DNA of 64,000 nucleotides from positions 77,013 through 141,012 of the forward strand of contig JAQYVT010000001.1 of assembly GCA_030145345.1 (NCBI GenBank), read 5' to 3'. Numbering within the stretch: the first letter of the stretch is position 1; every line of letters starts with the position of its first letter. The notes beneath the pieces are model-generated. The model was not told where the DNA came from and searched no databases. It was given only the letters and a program-made list of their open reading frames with translations. Of the stretch, positions 1 through 11,072 are shown in pieces. Origin of the DNA: Desulfobacterales bacterium (GTDB taxonomy: Bacteria; Desulfobacterota; Desulfobacteria; Desulfobacterales; UBA11574). Made by a program: the position numbers and the translations under genes.

Positions 1-2
1 CA

Positions 3-1229
3 GCAAATCTTGAGAATGATACCGTAGATATTAAGAATGAACCTCGAGAGATCTCTTTTTCATGGACATCTCCCCAGGGGGTTGTTGTTGAAAAGAAATA
101 TTTGTTTTCACCTGAAACGTATATGATCGGTCTTAATGTTACTGTAAAGAATCATTCCAACCAGACCATTAAAGACAGCCTCACCCTATCTTTATGCCGC
201 TCCGGTTCGGAAAAAGAGACCCGATATGGTTTCGAAGGTCCGAGCGCACTGATAAACAATAAGCTCGAACAGGTTAAGACCAAGAAAATTAAAAAGAAAA
301 ATATCTACCCCGGAGACATAAAATGGATTGCGGTCCAGGACCGTTATTTCATGTCTGCACTCGTGCCCGATGCAGCTGTGACGGCCACGATGCGCCTTTA
401 CCTTAATGACGACAAGATACTCGAAAATGAATATGTACAGCCTGAATTCGTTATTAATTCCGGCGATCAGCATGCTTCAAAATTCAGCCTTTTCTTTGGT
501 CCCAAAAGCATAAAAGTTTTAAAATCATTGGATTATGATCTGGCCAAAGCCGTGAATTTTGGGATGTTTGATATACTTGCCAAACCCTGTGTCTGGATAA
601 TGGATTTTATTTATGATCATTTTATCCCCAACTATGGGGTGGCCATTATAATTTTAACCATTTTTACCAAAATCATCCTGTGGCCCCTGGGAAATAAGAG
701 CTATAAATCCATGGCCGACATGAAAAAAATTCAACCTTTGATGGCTGGGATCAAGGAAAAATATAAAGATGACAAGAGAAAAATGAATGAAGAGATGATG
801 GGGTTGTACAAAACGTATAAAGTCAACCCCATGGGTGGATGCCTTCCGATGGTTGTCCAGATTCCGGTATTCTTTGCGCTGTATCGAATGTTATATGAAG
901 CCATAGAATTAAGGCACGCGCCGTTCTTTTGGTGGATTAACGATCTTTCAGCGCCAGATCGCCTTTTTCGGTTCGACTTTGCCGTGCCATTCATGGAGCC
1001 GCCATACGGAATACCTGTTTTAACCATAATAATGGGGGCGAGCATGTTTTTTCAGCAAAAAATGTCCCCTCCAATGGGTGATCCCACCCAGGCCAAGATG
1101 ATGATGATGATGCCGATTGTTTTTACGTTTATTTTTATCAATTTTTCTTCGGGGCTGGTTTTATACTGGCTTGTAAACAATGTCCTTTCAATGGCTCAAC
1201 AGTATTATATCACGAAGAAAAGAGCTTAA
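3..1229 (+). CDS. yidC: Membrane protein insertase YidC/Oxa1 (5' end outside window)
   Basis: Frame is open back to base 3; C-terminal Oxa1/YidC core (NYGVAIIILTIFTKIILWPLGNKSYKSMADMKKIQP...NPMGGCLPMVVQIPVFFALYRML); followed by jag and mnmE. Confidence 0.97.
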   Translation, partial: ANLENDTVDIKNEPREISFSWTSPQGVVVEKKYLFSPETYMIGLNVTVKNHSNQTIKDSLTLSLCRSGSEKETRYGFEGPSALINNKLEQVKTKKIKKKNIYPGDIKWIAVQDRYFMSALVPDAAVTATMRLYLNDDKILENEYVQPEFVINSGDQHASKFSLFFGPKSIKVLKSLDYDLAKAVNFGMFDILAKPCVWIMDFIYDHFIPNYGVAIIILTIFTKIILWPLGNKSYKSMADMKKIQPLMAGIKEKYKDDKRKMNEEMMGLYKTYKVNPMGGCLPMVVQIPVFFALYRMLYEAIELRHAPFFWWINDLSAPDRLFRFDFAVPFMEPPYGIPVLTIIMGASMFFQQKMSPPMGDPTQAKMMMMMPIVFTFIFINFSSGLVLYWLVNNVLSMAQQYYITKKRA

Positions 1230-1245
1230 TAACGGAGGTTTGATA

Positions 1246-2028
1246 ATGTCGCCCAGTTTGGAATTTGAAGAAAAAAATGTCGAAATGGCTGTCAAAAAAG
1301 CCTGTGAAGAATTGAACATTCCCAGGGAAAAACTCAAACACGATGTTATTTCTTACGGATCGACCGGGATTTTTGGGTTGGTTGGAACCAAGAAGGCGCG
1401 TATCCGAGTTACCGTACCGGAACTTTCCCCGGCGTCTGTCCACAAAGATTCAGATTCAGAAAAAAATAGAGGCGGTTCCCCCGATCAAGCCATAGATGAT
1501 ACAGATTCACAAATAGATGTCGCACCAGAAAAGCAAGAAATTTTACCTTCAGATGAGGATCCAAAGGATATCGGCAGGGAAGCGCTTCAGCGCATTGTCG
1601 ATTTGATTACCACCGATGCAACCATATCCATCGAAGCGCGATCAAACCGAATTTTTTTCAACGTCAAAGGCGGAAACTCTGCCATCTTAATCGGCAAACG
1701 CGGACAAACCCTTGAGGCAATTCAATATATCCTTGAAAAAATTGTCAATAAGAGCAGGCCTGAACGTATTAGAATTCAGGTGGATGTTGAAGGCTATCTG
1801 GAAAAAAGACGAATTAGCTTGGAAGGGCTGGCCACACGGCTTGCGGAAAAGGTAAAACGGACCGGAAAACCCGCGACCATCGGTCAAATGAATTCTCACG
1901 ACCGAAGGATCGTACATATCGCTTTAAAGAATGACAGTCTGGTTAGAACCCAGAGTATGGGAGAAGGCGTTTTAAGGAAGCTCGTCATATTTCCCAGAAA
2001 AAATTCGCAGCGAAAAAAACGCCATTAA
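1246..2028 (+). CDS. jag: Jag/SpoIIIJ-associated RNA-binding protein (Jag-N, KH, R3H)
   Basis: GNSAILIGKRGQTLEAIQYILEKIVNK (KH) and R3H-like C-terminus; ATG at 1246 after ggagg-type RBS; directly downstream of yidC. Confidence 0.95.
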   Translation: MSPSLEFEEKNVEMAVKKACEELNIPREKLKHDVISYGSTGIFGLVGTKKARIRVTVPELSPASVHKDSDSEKNRGGSPDQAIDDTDSQIDVAPEKQEILPSDEDPKDIGREALQRIVDLITTDATISIEARSNRIFFNVKGGNSAILIGKRGQTLEAIQYILEKIVNKSRPERIRIQVDVEGYLEKRRISLEGLATRLAEKVKRTGKPATIGQMNSHDRRIVHIALKNDSLVRTQSMGEGVLRKLVIFPRKNSQRKKRH

Positions 2029-2160
2029 ATCCAGATGGCTCACTCGTTTTACGGCTTTGGACTGAAACAGCAAATGCTAAACCCCGCAGGTTGTCGAACA
2101 GCGAATAGCCTGGTTCAACGAGGCTGCAGGGAGCTTAACTGACTCTAATTGTTAAAAAAA

Positions 2161-3576
2161 ATGGAATGTGACACGATCGCCGCCATTGCAACACCCAGCG
2201 GCAGCGGCGGTATCGGGATTATTAAAATCTCCGGTAAAGACGCTTTTTCAATCGCTGGGTCAATATTTCAAAAATCCTGTGATCCACCGGATGAACTTCA
2301 GGACAGGAAACCCCCTCTTTTTTCTTCCTTAAGGTCCCATCGTCTCTATCACGGTCATATTGTGCATACGGAAAACGGAAAGGTTCTGGATGAAGTTCTT
2401 GTGTCTAAGATGGAAGCACCGGGGACATACACCCGGGAGGATGTCGTTGAAATAAACACCCATTCCGGTCACGTGGTGCTGGGTTCGATTCTCGATTTAG
2501 TATTGAAAAGCGGTGCCAGGCTGGCCGAACCGGGTGAATTTACCAAAAGAGCTTATCTCAACGGCCGTATCGATCTGACCCAGGCGGAGGCGGTCATCGA
2601 TATTATCAATTCTAGAACCGAAAAATCTCTCGAAATTGCAACCTCACAGATTAAAGGCGTGTTGAAAACCACCATTGAATCCATAAGAAGCACATTGCTG
2701 GATATTTTAACAAAATCCGAAGCTGCCATTGATTTTCCCGAAGATGTGGGTGAAATAATTAATGCAGAGGAAGCCATCGGAGTTTTAGAGAAAAGCGTTA
2801 TCGAAGATTTGAAAAAACTGGTCGATCAGTACGAAAATGCGCGGTTTCTTCGAGACGGTCTTAAAATGGTGGTTATCGGCAGGCCCAATGTGGGCAAATC
2901 GAGCCTGATGAACCGGCTTATTCAAGAGGATCGTGTTATTGTTACGCCGATTCCCGGTACAACCCGGGATTTGATCGAAGAAACACTGAACATTCATGGT
3001 ATCCCTGTGGTCATTGCAGATACCGCCGGCCTTCATGATACGGATGATCCGGTTGAAGTCATCGGCATAGAGAAGACGCAGGAATATATCAATGGTTCAG
3101 ATTTGATACTTTTTATGATGGATGCCAGCGATCCATTGACCGGTGAGGATATTAAAATATACGAAACCGTCAAACCCAAACGTCTGATAATGGTGATCAA
3201 TAAAATCGATCTGGTGGAAGATGACTTTGAGCTTGCCATTCCCGACCCATGGGGAAAAATACCCAGCGTAAATATTTCTGCATTATACGGCAGGGGGCTG
3301 AGCACACTCAAGGATTTAATCGCAAAACTTGCAACCGGAGAACATGGCCTCGAGGTTCGCAACAGAATTGTTCCCAATTTAAGGCATAAAATTGCCCTTG
3401 AGAAGAGCCTGCATCTTGCTGTTTCTGCGGTCAAAGAAATACGCAACGGGATGCCGTTTGAGCTAATCGCCATCGATATTCAGGAAGCCATCGACCGGCT
3501 CGGCGAAATTATCGGCGTTTCTGCCAGGGAAGATGTCATCGATCAGATTTTCAGCCGGTTTTGTATCGGGAAATAA
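2161..3576 (+). CDS. mnmE: tRNA modification GTPase MnmE
   Basis: DTIAAIATPSGSGGIGIIKISG N-terminus, G1 GRPNVGKSSLMN, DTAGLHDTDD, NKIDL, C-terminal FCIGK. Confidence 0.98.
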   Translation: MECDTIAAIATPSGSGGIGIIKISGKDAFSIAGSIFQKSCDPPDELQDRKPPLFSSLRSHRLYHGHIVHTENGKVLDEVLVSKMEAPGTYTREDVVEINTHSGHVVLGSILDLVLKSGARLAEPGEFTKRAYLNGRIDLTQAEAVIDIINSRTEKSLEIATSQIKGVLKTTIESIRSTLLDILTKSEAAIDFPEDVGEIINAEEAIGVLEKSVIEDLKKLVDQYENARFLRDGLKMVVIGRPNVGKSSLMNRLIQEDRVIVTPIPGTTRDLIEETLNIHGIPVVIADTAGLHDTDDPVEVIGIEKTQEYINGSDLILFMMDASDPLTGEDIKIYETVKPKRLIMVINKIDLVEDDFELAIPDPWGKIPSVNISALYGRGLSTLKDLIAKLATGEHGLEVRNRIVPNLRHKIALEKSLHLAVSAVKEIRNGMPFELIAIDIQEAIDRLGEIIGVSAREDVIDQIFSRFCIGK

Positions 3577-3592
3577 TGTTTCACGTGAAACA
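3577..3592. promoter_or_regulatory. parS centromere-like site (ParB binding)
   Basis: TGTTTCACGTGAAACA, a perfect 16-bp palindrome identical to the canonical parS consensus, immediately after the mnmE stop. Confidence 0.9.
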
Positions 3593-3756
3593 ATTGTACC
3601 GGATGACATATTTTTGAAAATATTATGGTTTCAAGCATGATTAATGTTTTGTGGAAAAACGGGTCAAGCGGTTTCCAGCTTAAAATTGAATCGTACGTGA
3701 AGCGCTGTTGAGTCGGCGTATTCCAAAAAACCAGATGGTTCCAGAGGAGTTAAATT

Positions 3757-4434
3757 ATGAAGATAGACTTCACACCGTATTTTAAGAAATACGAAGAAAT
3801 TTCATCAACGGCAGATGAATTGTTTTTTCGGGTACAAAAAGAGTTTCCGGAATGTGTAAAATGTGAAATTAAATGCGAGGACTGTTGTCATGCCCTTTTT
3901 GACCTTACACTGATCGAAGCCATTTACATTAATCATCAGTTTTATAAAAAATTCAAGGGCAAGGAAAGAGAACAACTGCTGGAAAAATCGAACCGTGCGG
4001 ATCGAAAAACTTACCAGATAAAGAAAAAAGCATATCAAGATAAAGAATCCGGAAAAAACGAGGTGGACATATTGGTGGAAATGGCCGCCGAGCGGGTCAG
4101 ATGCCCGCTTCTTAACCGGGAAGGCATGTGCGATCTTTATGAATATCGGCCGATCACCTGCCGGCTTTATGGGATACCCACCTCCATCGGCGGTATCGGA
4201 CATACCTGCGGGAGATCGGGTTTTGTTGAGGGCCAACAATATCCTACGGTCAATCTGGACATCATTCAAAAAAAGCTTTACGAAGTTTCTGCTGAATTTG
4301 TAAGCCGGATTAAAACCAAGTATGTGAAGATGGCAGAAATGCTCGTGCCGTTATCCATGGCAATTCTAACGGAGTATAATGATAATTATCTTGGAATTGC
4401 CGATAAAGAAGATGTCCAAAAAAAACAGGGATAA
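3757..4434 (+). CDS. YkgJ-type cysteine cluster protein
   Basis: CVKCEIKCEDCCHALFDLT and CPLLNREGMCDLYEYRPITCRLYGIP motifs. Confidence 0.85.
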   Translation: MKIDFTPYFKKYEEISSTADELFFRVQKEFPECVKCEIKCEDCCHALFDLTLIEAIYINHQFYKKFKGKEREQLLEKSNRADRKTYQIKKKAYQDKESGKNEVDILVEMAAERVRCPLLNREGMCDLYEYRPITCRLYGIPTSIGGIGHTCGRSGFVEGQQYPTVNLDIIQKKLYEVSAEFVSRIKTKYVKMAEMLVPLSMAILTEYNDNYLGIADKEDVQKKQG

Positions 4435-4786
4435 AAAAATGACGAAAATATCTTCCGAAGACGAGGCAAAACGGAAAAAAGCCATATTCAGCACCATGTC
4501 TCCGAGACGCCAGAAACACATCTTAAAAAAGGGATATGAAAAATGGGATCCGTTTCAGGAACCGAAAGATCCCATAGATATCAGAAAAGATAAAACCAAG
4601 CGAACAACCCAAACCCTGACCCGGGAATTTTTACAGGCGATGGGCTCAGAGGAATACAGCAACGCTTACGGAAGGGGCGTGTTTGAGATTTGTCTTGGAA
4701 TTGTCAATGATGATGAACGATACCGGGGTATGTTTGATTTCTCGGTCTGGTACAATGAGCTGTTGAAACGAGAAGGATTTGAGTGA
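4412..4786 (+). CDS. Conserved hypothetical protein
   Basis: ORF overlapping the end of the YkgJ-like gene; likely ATG at 4412 (MSKKNRDKKMTKISSEDEAK...). No family recognised. Confidence 0.6.
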   Translation: MSKKNRDKKMTKISSEDEAKRKKAIFSTMSPRRQKHILKKGYEKWDPFQEPKDPIDIRKDKTKRTTQTLTREFLQAMGSEEYSNAYGRGVFEICLGIVNDDERYRGMFDFSVWYNELLKREGFE

Positions 4787-4798
4787 AGATTTATATCC

Positions 4799-5929
4799 TT
4801 AAAGGACAACCATAAAACTCCACAAGATGCCCGCACAGATTGCAGATCCGATAACCCCCGAAGAGTTGCAGGCCATTGCATGCATGAGAAGGAAATTTTC
4901 GGGATCCTCGGATTGACCGACCAGATGAACTTCTCTGGCGGATCCTGGAACCGCTGACACCCCGGCTGCACCCAGCAGAGGATTGATTTTTTCCTTAAGA
5001 AAGAGATTCAAAATTTTAGCAAAAATGACACCGGAGGCCGTTGCGATACTGAAAGCCACAGCACCAAGGAAGAAAATAGCCACAGATTTTGGGGTGAGAA
5101 ACACATCTCCCTGGGTACTGGCGCCGACCGTAAGGCCCAAAAGTATTGTCGCGGTATCGATAATTGCTGTACGGGCCGTCTGGGCCAGGCGGTTGGCAAC
5201 GCCGCATTCCTTTAGGAAATTCCCGAAAAAGAACGTCCCCAGAAGCGGTATTGAGGCCGGGGCGAGAAAACAACACAGTATAACAGCGACGGCAGGGAAA
5301 ATGATCCGCTCTTTTTTGGACACTTCCCGGAGTTCCGCCATCCGGATCAAGCGCTCCTTGCGGTTGGTCAGAAGTCTCATGATGGGCGGCTGAATTACCG
5401 GTATCAGTGCCATATAAGAATACGCGGCGATGGCGATGGGGCCGATGAGGTGGGGCGCCAGCTTGGCGGTCAGAAATATGGACGTGGGGCCGTCGGCGCC
5501 GCCGATTATGGCGATGGAAGCGGCTTCCTTGGGTAAAAAACCGAGGGCCAGCGCACCCAACAGTGTAAAAAATATTCCCATCTGAGCTGCTGCGCCCAAT
5601 AGCATCAGAACCGGTCGTGCCAGCAAAGAAGAAAAATCGGTCATTGCACCGAGACCCAAAAAAACGATTGAGGGATAAAGACCCGAGGTAACTCCGAAAT
5701 ACAGATAGTGCAGCACACTGTTATTTTCGTATATGCCGAGCCCGAATCCCTTGAAAAAAGGAATGTTTCCCACCAAGATTCCAAAACCGATGGGAACAAG
5801 TAGCAGCGGTTCGTACTCTTTTGCGGTTCCCAGATATAAAAAGATAAAACCGACAACGATCATGATGACGTTGCGATAGTCCGCTAAATAGTACCCGGTA
5901 TTTGATAAAAATTGAAAAAGCAAATCCAT
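4799..5929 (-). CDS. Sodium-translocating decarboxylase beta subunit (OadB/GcdB/MmdB family)
   Basis: Multi-TM protein with GLGAMTDFSSLLARP, IAIIGGADGPTSIF, GAAGVSAVPGSAREVH motifs of the beta subunit family. Confidence 0.93.
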   Translation of the reverse strand: MDLLFQFLSNTGYYLADYRNVIMIVVGFIFLYLGTAKEYEPLLLVPIGFGILVGNIPFFKGFGLGIYENNSVLHYLYFGVTSGLYPSIVFLGLGAMTDFSSLLARPVLMLLGAAAQMGIFFTLLGALALGFLPKEAASIAIIGGADGPTSIFLTAKLAPHLIGPIAIAAYSYMALIPVIQPPIMRLLTNRKERLIRMAELREVSKKERIIFPAVAVILCCFLAPASIPLLGTFFFGNFLKECGVANRLAQTARTAIIDTATILLGLTVGASTQGDVFLTPKSVAIFFLGAVAFSIATASGVIFAKILNLFLKEKINPLLGAAGVSAVPGSAREVHLVGQSEDPENFLLMHAMACNSSGVIGSAICAGILWSFMVVL

Positions 5930-5939
5930 GGATTAACCT

Positions 5940-6389
5940 TTAATCGTTTTCATTATCTTTGTTTTCTGTGCGTGGATTCCAGCCAAAAACACCGTCACCA
6001 TAGGGGACCAATATTTCAGCCTCACGAAAGGCTGTAAGGGTTATGTGTGGGTGTGGAAAATCGTTTTTTTTCGCAACTTCATATAACTTAGAAAGATAAA
6101 AGGTTTCGCCGATTTCTTCGACCAGGGATTGATAAAGACGCGCCGTTTCGTCAAGGTCTGTGGGAAATTCTTTGGGCACGTGTGAGCCCGGCGTTTCTTC
6201 AGGGGCATCGTCTTCCGGCATTTTATTGTTGTTTTTGAAAATGGGATGTCTTTTTTCCCAAAACAACAGCACCTTGTAAAGCTGGGAAATTACAGAAGAG
6301 AGTACCACCAGACCGGAAAAAACGATCAAAGCGCCTACAAAAGCCATGGCCCAACCGTTATGCGTGGTTATTGCGTGAAAGCCGTACAA
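5940..6389 (-). CDS. OadG-like gamma/anchor subunit with extended C-terminus
   Basis: Single N-terminal TM (GWAMAFVGALIVFSGLVVLSSVI) plus acidic linker; located directly upstream of oadB-like gene. Confidence 0.7.
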   Translation of the reverse strand: MYGFHAITTHNGWAMAFVGALIVFSGLVVLSSVISQLYKVLLFWEKRHPIFKNNNKMPEDDAPEETPGSHVPKEFPTDLDETARLYQSLVEEIGETFYLSKLYEVAKKNDFPHPHITLTAFREAEILVPYGDGVFGWNPRTENKDNEND

Positions 6390-6539
6390 TGAACTTCTCC
6401 CTAATTGTTAGAAAATCGATTTAAAAAGAAAGACAACCCTTTTTTTCGATCACACATTCCTATAAAAGTCAATACCAAAGCGCTGTTTTTATCAATGGTC
6501 TGTTAAAACAAGAATTGTCGCCCGATCGATGACGGGTCT

Positions 6540-9500
6540 TTAGGACCCGGATCGATGTTGGGCCCCCCCTTTAGCCGACGGCGTCTGATATCCATGGGCA
6601 GACTCCCATCTTTTATCGAGAAAGTAGAGGATCGGAACCGTCATTCTTGAAAAGAGAAGCGAGGCAACTTCTCCTGCCATAAGGGATATGGCAAGACCTT
6701 GGAAAATCGGATCAAACAGGATAACCGAAGCACCCACCACCACGGCGGCGGCGGTCAACATCATGGGGCGGAAGCGTACGGCACCGGCGTCGATTACGGC
6801 AAGATCCAAGGGCATCCCTTCTTTCAACCGCAATTCAATAAAATCGACCAGAATGATGGAGTTTCTCACGACAATCCCGGCACCGGCAATAAAACCGATC
6901 ATGGAGGTTGCGGTAAAAAAAGCGCCCAGTGCCCAGTGAACGGGCAGGATGCCGATCAAAGAGAAGGGGATGGCGGCCATGATGACCATCGGTGTGGTAA
7001 AAGACTGAAACCATCCGACGACCAGGACAAATATCAGAACCAGAACCACGGCAAAGGCAATCCCCAGATCCCGAAAAACTTCATAGGTGATATGCCATTC
7101 TCCGTCCCATTTCATTTCGTATTTGCGGTTGCTGGAAGGTATATTGGCCGTATGCTGGGCCATCGTATATCCTTCAGCAAGTTGAATCGAATCGATTTTG
7201 TTTTTCATCTCCAAAATCGCATACACCGGGCTTTCTTTGACGCCGGCCACATCCCCGACAACATATACCACCGGCATGATATTTTTATGATAAATACTTT
7301 GATCTACTGGGGTTTTTCGGACGTTTACCAAGGTAGAAAGGGGCACCATGCTGCCGTCGTCCGATGCAAGTTTAATGACTTCCAGGCGCTGAATCCCGGC
7401 ACGGGCGGAAAGGGGCAGGCGTATTATGATGGGCACATCCTCTTTTTCCCTGGGATGATGAAGCAGTCCGGCCTGCCGTCCTTTAAGTGCCAGCTCTATG
7501 GTTCCGGCAACCTTGGCAGCGCTGATTCCGTGGAGGGCGGCCTTTTCTTTATCGACCGTTATTTGATAACGGGGCTGTTCTTCTTCCATATACCAGTCTA
7601 CATCGACCACGCCGGGTGTCTTTTCAAAAATCTTCATGACTTCGGCGGCAATCTCCCGTTGCCGGTCATAATTGGGGCCGTAAATTTCAGCCACAAGGGT
7701 GGATAAAACCGGGGGACCGGGCGGGACTTCCGCCACTTTAACCCGCGCATGGTAACGGTCGGCAATTTCTTTTAACGCCGGCCGCACCCGTTTCGCAATG
7801 GCGTGGCTCTGTTTTTTTCGATGTCCTTTTTCCGCAAGGTTCACCTGAATGTCCGCTAAATAGGGGCCCCTTCGAAGGTAATAGTGGCGTACCAAACCGT
7901 TAAAGTTGAACGGTGCCGAGGTTCCCACGTAGATTTGATAGTCATTGATTTCATTGACAGTTTTGAGATAATCGCCCATTTCCATGGCAGCCGCGGACGT
8001 TTCCTCCAAGGTGGCGGTTTCCGGCATGTCGAGAATCACCTGAAATTCACTCTTGTTATCGAATGGAAGCATTTTCACCCGCACCCACCCGATGCCCACC
8101 ATGGCGCATGAGACCAAAAGAAGCACCACGACGGTGATCAGGAAAATCCATCGCCAGAATCTATTTTCAATAAGGGGCGTCATCACCCGTCGATATAGAC
8201 GGGTGCTCCAATCTTCATCTTCAGGCCCAGCGGATGATTCTGTTTCTTTGTGCCTTATCAGCCGCAATGAGGCCCAGGGCGTTACAATAAACGCCACAAC
8301 CAGGGAAAAGATCATTGCGGCTGATGCGCCCACCGGAATGGGTCTCATGTACGGCCCCATGAGTCCGCCCACAAAAGCCATCGGAAGAATGGCGGCGATG
8401 ACCGCCAAGGTGGCCAGAATGGTGGGATTCCCAACTTCATCCACCGCTTCGATGGCCACCGCGGTCCTGGATCGGTTATGGTTTTGGGGGAGACGAAAAT
8501 GACGGACGATATTTTCCACCACCACAATGGCGTCATCCACTAGGATTCCGATGGAAAATATGAGTGCAAATAGGGTTATTCTGTTTAAGGTATACCCATA
8601 CAGGTAAAAAACAGCCATTGTCAGAGCGAGGGTTACGGGGATGGCGAGCGCCACCACACCCGATTCTCGATGTCCCAGAACAAACCAGATAAGGATCGTC
8701 ACTGAAATAATGGCGATCATCATGTGAAAGAGCAATTCATTCGATTTTTCTTTGGCAGTGTTGCCATAGTTGCGGGTGACGGTAATATGGATATTATCGG
8801 GAATTACGCTTCCTACGGCCTTATTCATCCGTTCGAGCACTTTATGTGCCACAGTGACGGCATTGGCCCCTTTTCGCTTGGCAATGGCAAGGGTAACCGC
8901 AGGATAACCCTCTTTGGATACAGGGTATCCGGTCATTTCCTTTCCAGCCGCCGCCGGGCCGGTGCCGAAAAAAACATATTGCTCCGGTTCTTCGGGACCG
9001 TCCACCACATCGGCCACATCACGAAGATATACGGGCTTGCCGCCGTGAACGCCCACCACTACGCTTTTTACATCCTCCACGGTCTTTAAAAAACCGCCGG
9101 TATGAACCAAAACCTGGCCCTTGGTGGATGGATAGGTGCCGGCGGCCGACTCCTGATTTGCGGACGTCACCATTATTTCCACCGTTTGGAGATCAAGGCC
9201 GGACCCTGCCAGGCGTACCGGATCCAGACGCACCTGGATCTGCCGCCGTTCTCCACCGATGAGGGTCGTTGTGGAAACATTATTTTCACGCTTAACGATA
9301 TTTTCCACTTCTGCTGCGACACGGCGCAGGGTATAATGCTCGAAGCCCTCTCCCCAGAAGGTAAGTGCCAGAATCGGAACATCGTCAATATAGCGGGGTT
9401 TGATCAATGGAGGGGTTACCGCCCAGGGAATCAGGTCATAGTTGGCCATGAGCTTCGACTGGAGACGAACGATGGATTTTTCTTCGTCCTGTCCCACGTA

Positions 9501-9806
9501 AAAGCGGACCACCGCCATGGACATGCCCGGGCTGGATGTTGAATACACATATTCTACGCCCGGAATTTCCCACAACAGCTTCTCCATGGGGTTTGTAACC
9601 CGCGCTTCGACTTCTTTGGCGCTGGCGCCGGGCATCTTCACAAAGACATCGATCATGGGTACGATAATCTGCGGTTCTTCTTCCCTGGGGAGCGCGATGA
9701 CGGCTGCGATACCGAGCAATAGTGAAGCGATGATAATCAGAGGGGTCAGCCTGGAGTCTATGAAAAATTGAGCGATTCGGCCGGAGACACCTATTTTATG
9801 GGTCAT
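6540..9806 (-). CDS. RND efflux transporter permease (AcrB/HAE family)
   Basis: 1088 aa, duplicated SSD topology, [38 protein letters not shown] motifs. Confidence 0.95.
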   Translation of the reverse strand: MTHKIGVSGRIAQFFIDSRLTPLIIIASLLLGIAAVIALPREEEPQIIVPMIDVFVKMPGASAKEVEARVTNPMEKLLWEIPGVEYVYSTSSPGMSMAVVRFYVGQDEEKSIVRLQSKLMANYDLIPWAVTPPLIKPRYIDDVPILALTFWGEGFEHYTLRRVAAEVENIVKRENNVSTTTLIGGERRQIQVRLDPVRLAGSGLDLQTVEIMVTSANQESAAGTYPSTKGQVLVHTGGFLKTVEDVKSVVVGVHGGKPVYLRDVADVVDGPEEPEQYVFFGTGPAAAGKEMTGYPVSKEGYPAVTLAIAKRKGANAVTVAHKVLERMNKAVGSVIPDNIHITVTRNYGNTAKEKSNELLFHMMIAIISVTILIWFVLGHRESGVVALAIPVTLALTMAVFYLYGYTLNRITLFALIFSIGILVDDAIVVVENIVRHFRLPQNHNRSRTAVAIEAVDEVGNPTILATLAVIAAILPMAFVGGLMGPYMRPIPVGASAAMIFSLVVAFIVTPWASLRLIRHKETESSAGPEDEDWSTRLYRRVMTPLIENRFWRWIFLITVVVLLLVSCAMVGIGWVRVKMLPFDNKSEFQVILDMPETATLEETSAAAMEMGDYLKTVNEINDYQIYVGTSAPFNFNGLVRHYYLRRGPYLADIQVNLAEKGHRKKQSHAIAKRVRPALKEIADRYHARVKVAEVPPGPPVLSTLVAEIYGPNYDRQREIAAEVMKIFEKTPGVVDVDWYMEEEQPRYQITVDKEKAALHGISAAKVAGTIELALKGRQAGLLHHPREKEDVPIIIRLPLSARAGIQRLEVIKLASDDGSMVPLSTLVNVRKTPVDQSIYHKNIMPVVYVVGDVAGVKESPVYAILEMKNKIDSIQLAEGYTMAQHTANIPSSNRKYEMKWDGEWHITYEVFRDLGIAFAVVLVLIFVLVVGWFQSFTTPMVIMAAIPFSLIGILPVHWALGAFFTATSMIGFIAGAGIVVRNSIILVDFIELRLKEGMPLDLAVIDAGAVRFRPMMLTAAAVVVGASVILFDPIFQGLAISLMAGEVASLLFSRMTVPILYFLDKRWESAHGYQTPSAKGGAQHRSGS

Positions 9807-10930
9807 GAGACAACCTCCACACGATCACCGTTGGAAAGGGTGGGCGGTGGAACGACGACATACCGATCGCCTTCCTTGAGGCCGGACAGGACTTCTAACG
9901 ACGCTCCGAATATTCTGCCGGTTCGAATGAGACGGAACCTTGCCGTGTGGTTATCATCAACAATGTATACACCGGTTAACTGTCCGGAGTGTATCACCGC
10001 AGTGGATGGAATTAAAAGCATACCGATTTCGTCTAAAGGAATAAAAACCCGGGCAAACATTCCGGACCGCAGTCCCGCTTCATCGGGCAGTTTAACCTTA
10101 ATTAAAAACGAACGGCTCCTTTCGTCGGCTGCAGGAAAAATTTCCTCTACGGTTCCGTCCATCGGTCTATTGTTTAAGGCCTGTATCACAACCGTTACAA
10201 TTTGGCCTTGTTTTACAGACCCGATATGCATTTCCGGCAATTCCAAATTTGCATGATAGTTCCCTTTTTTCTCCAGAATTAGCAACGGTTTGCCTGGAGC
10301 CGCCAAATCTCCCACATCAATCATTTTAGCGCTGACTCTACCGTCAAACGGCGCGCGAATTAAGGCATCCTTTTTTCTATCGAATGCAGCGGATACCGAA
10401 GCTTCGGCCTGTTTGACACGCTGTTTGGCGGCGGCCAGCCCGGCTTGGGCCTGTTGGTATCGAGATTTGATCTCATCAAACTCCTGGGGACTGGCGGACG
10501 CGTCTTTCATCAGGTTCTGGTATCGGTCATAGGTGGCCATCGCAAGTTCTGCGCCTGCGATGGTCGCAGTTTCGGCGCGCCGGGCTTGCGCAAGGGCGGC
10601 TTCAGCCTCGCGAAGCTGTGCCGACACCTGGTGATCATCAATGGCAATCAGTTTCTGTCCTTGTTCGACCGTATCTCCGCCCTGAACAAAAACCGCCATG
10701 ACAGCCCCCAAAATTTTGCTGGAAAGTGTACTTATGGCTTTTGCTTTAACCGTCCCCACAGCTTCATAAGTAAACGGTTGGCGGCTTATGGATGTTATGG
10801 CAACCGGAGCTTTAACCGGCTTTTTTTTGATCTGTTCTGCATTGCCCGGCTCAATTTTTTCCCCGCAACCCATTGAGAGAAAGACCGCGGTAAATATAAT
10901 GAAATAAAAAAATTCTTTGTTTTTCCGCAT
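9803..10930 (-). CDS. RND efflux periplasmic adaptor (membrane fusion protein)
   Basis: Lipoprotein-like N-terminus (FLSMGCGEK), lipoyl/hairpin domain, [27 protein letters not shown]; 4-bp overlap with permease gene. Confidence 0.93.
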   Translation of the reverse strand: MRKNKEFFYFIIFTAVFLSMGCGEKIEPGNAEQIKKKPVKAPVAITSISRQPFTYEAVGTVKAKAISTLSSKILGAVMAVFVQGGDTVEQGQKLIAIDDHQVSAQLREAEAALAQARRAETATIAGAELAMATYDRYQNLMKDASASPQEFDEIKSRYQQAQAGLAAAKQRVKQAEASVSAAFDRKKDALIRAPFDGRVSAKMIDVGDLAAPGKPLLILEKKGNYHANLELPEMHIGSVKQGQIVTVVIQALNNRPMDGTVEEIFPAADERSRSFLIKVKLPDEAGLRSGMFARVFIPLDEIGMLLIPSTAVIHSGQLTGVYIVDDNHTARFRLIRTGRIFGASLEVLSGLKEGDRYVVVPPPTLSNGDRVEVVS

Positions 10931-11072
10931 GATGGACTCCTTAAATAAACGCTCGGAAGCTCATACAAACCATTGTTTTTATTGGATTTTTATGTGTTTA
11001 TCAGTGGTTCAAAAACTCCCTGCCGGTATCGTTGTGCTGGCCGTGCCTAATATTAAGGGTGCAAAGCTTGAG

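Noticed and set aside
3650-3658. DnaA-box-like TGTGGAAAA (TTTTCCACA) near parS
   Set aside because: A single loose match; no cluster of DnaA boxes or AT-rich DUE to support oriC inside the window.
6699-7706. 335-aa + strand ORF and neighbouring + strand ORFs (7884-8502, 8724-9542)
   Set aside because: Fully antisense to the RND permease; His/Gly-rich low-plausibility translations, shadow ORFs.
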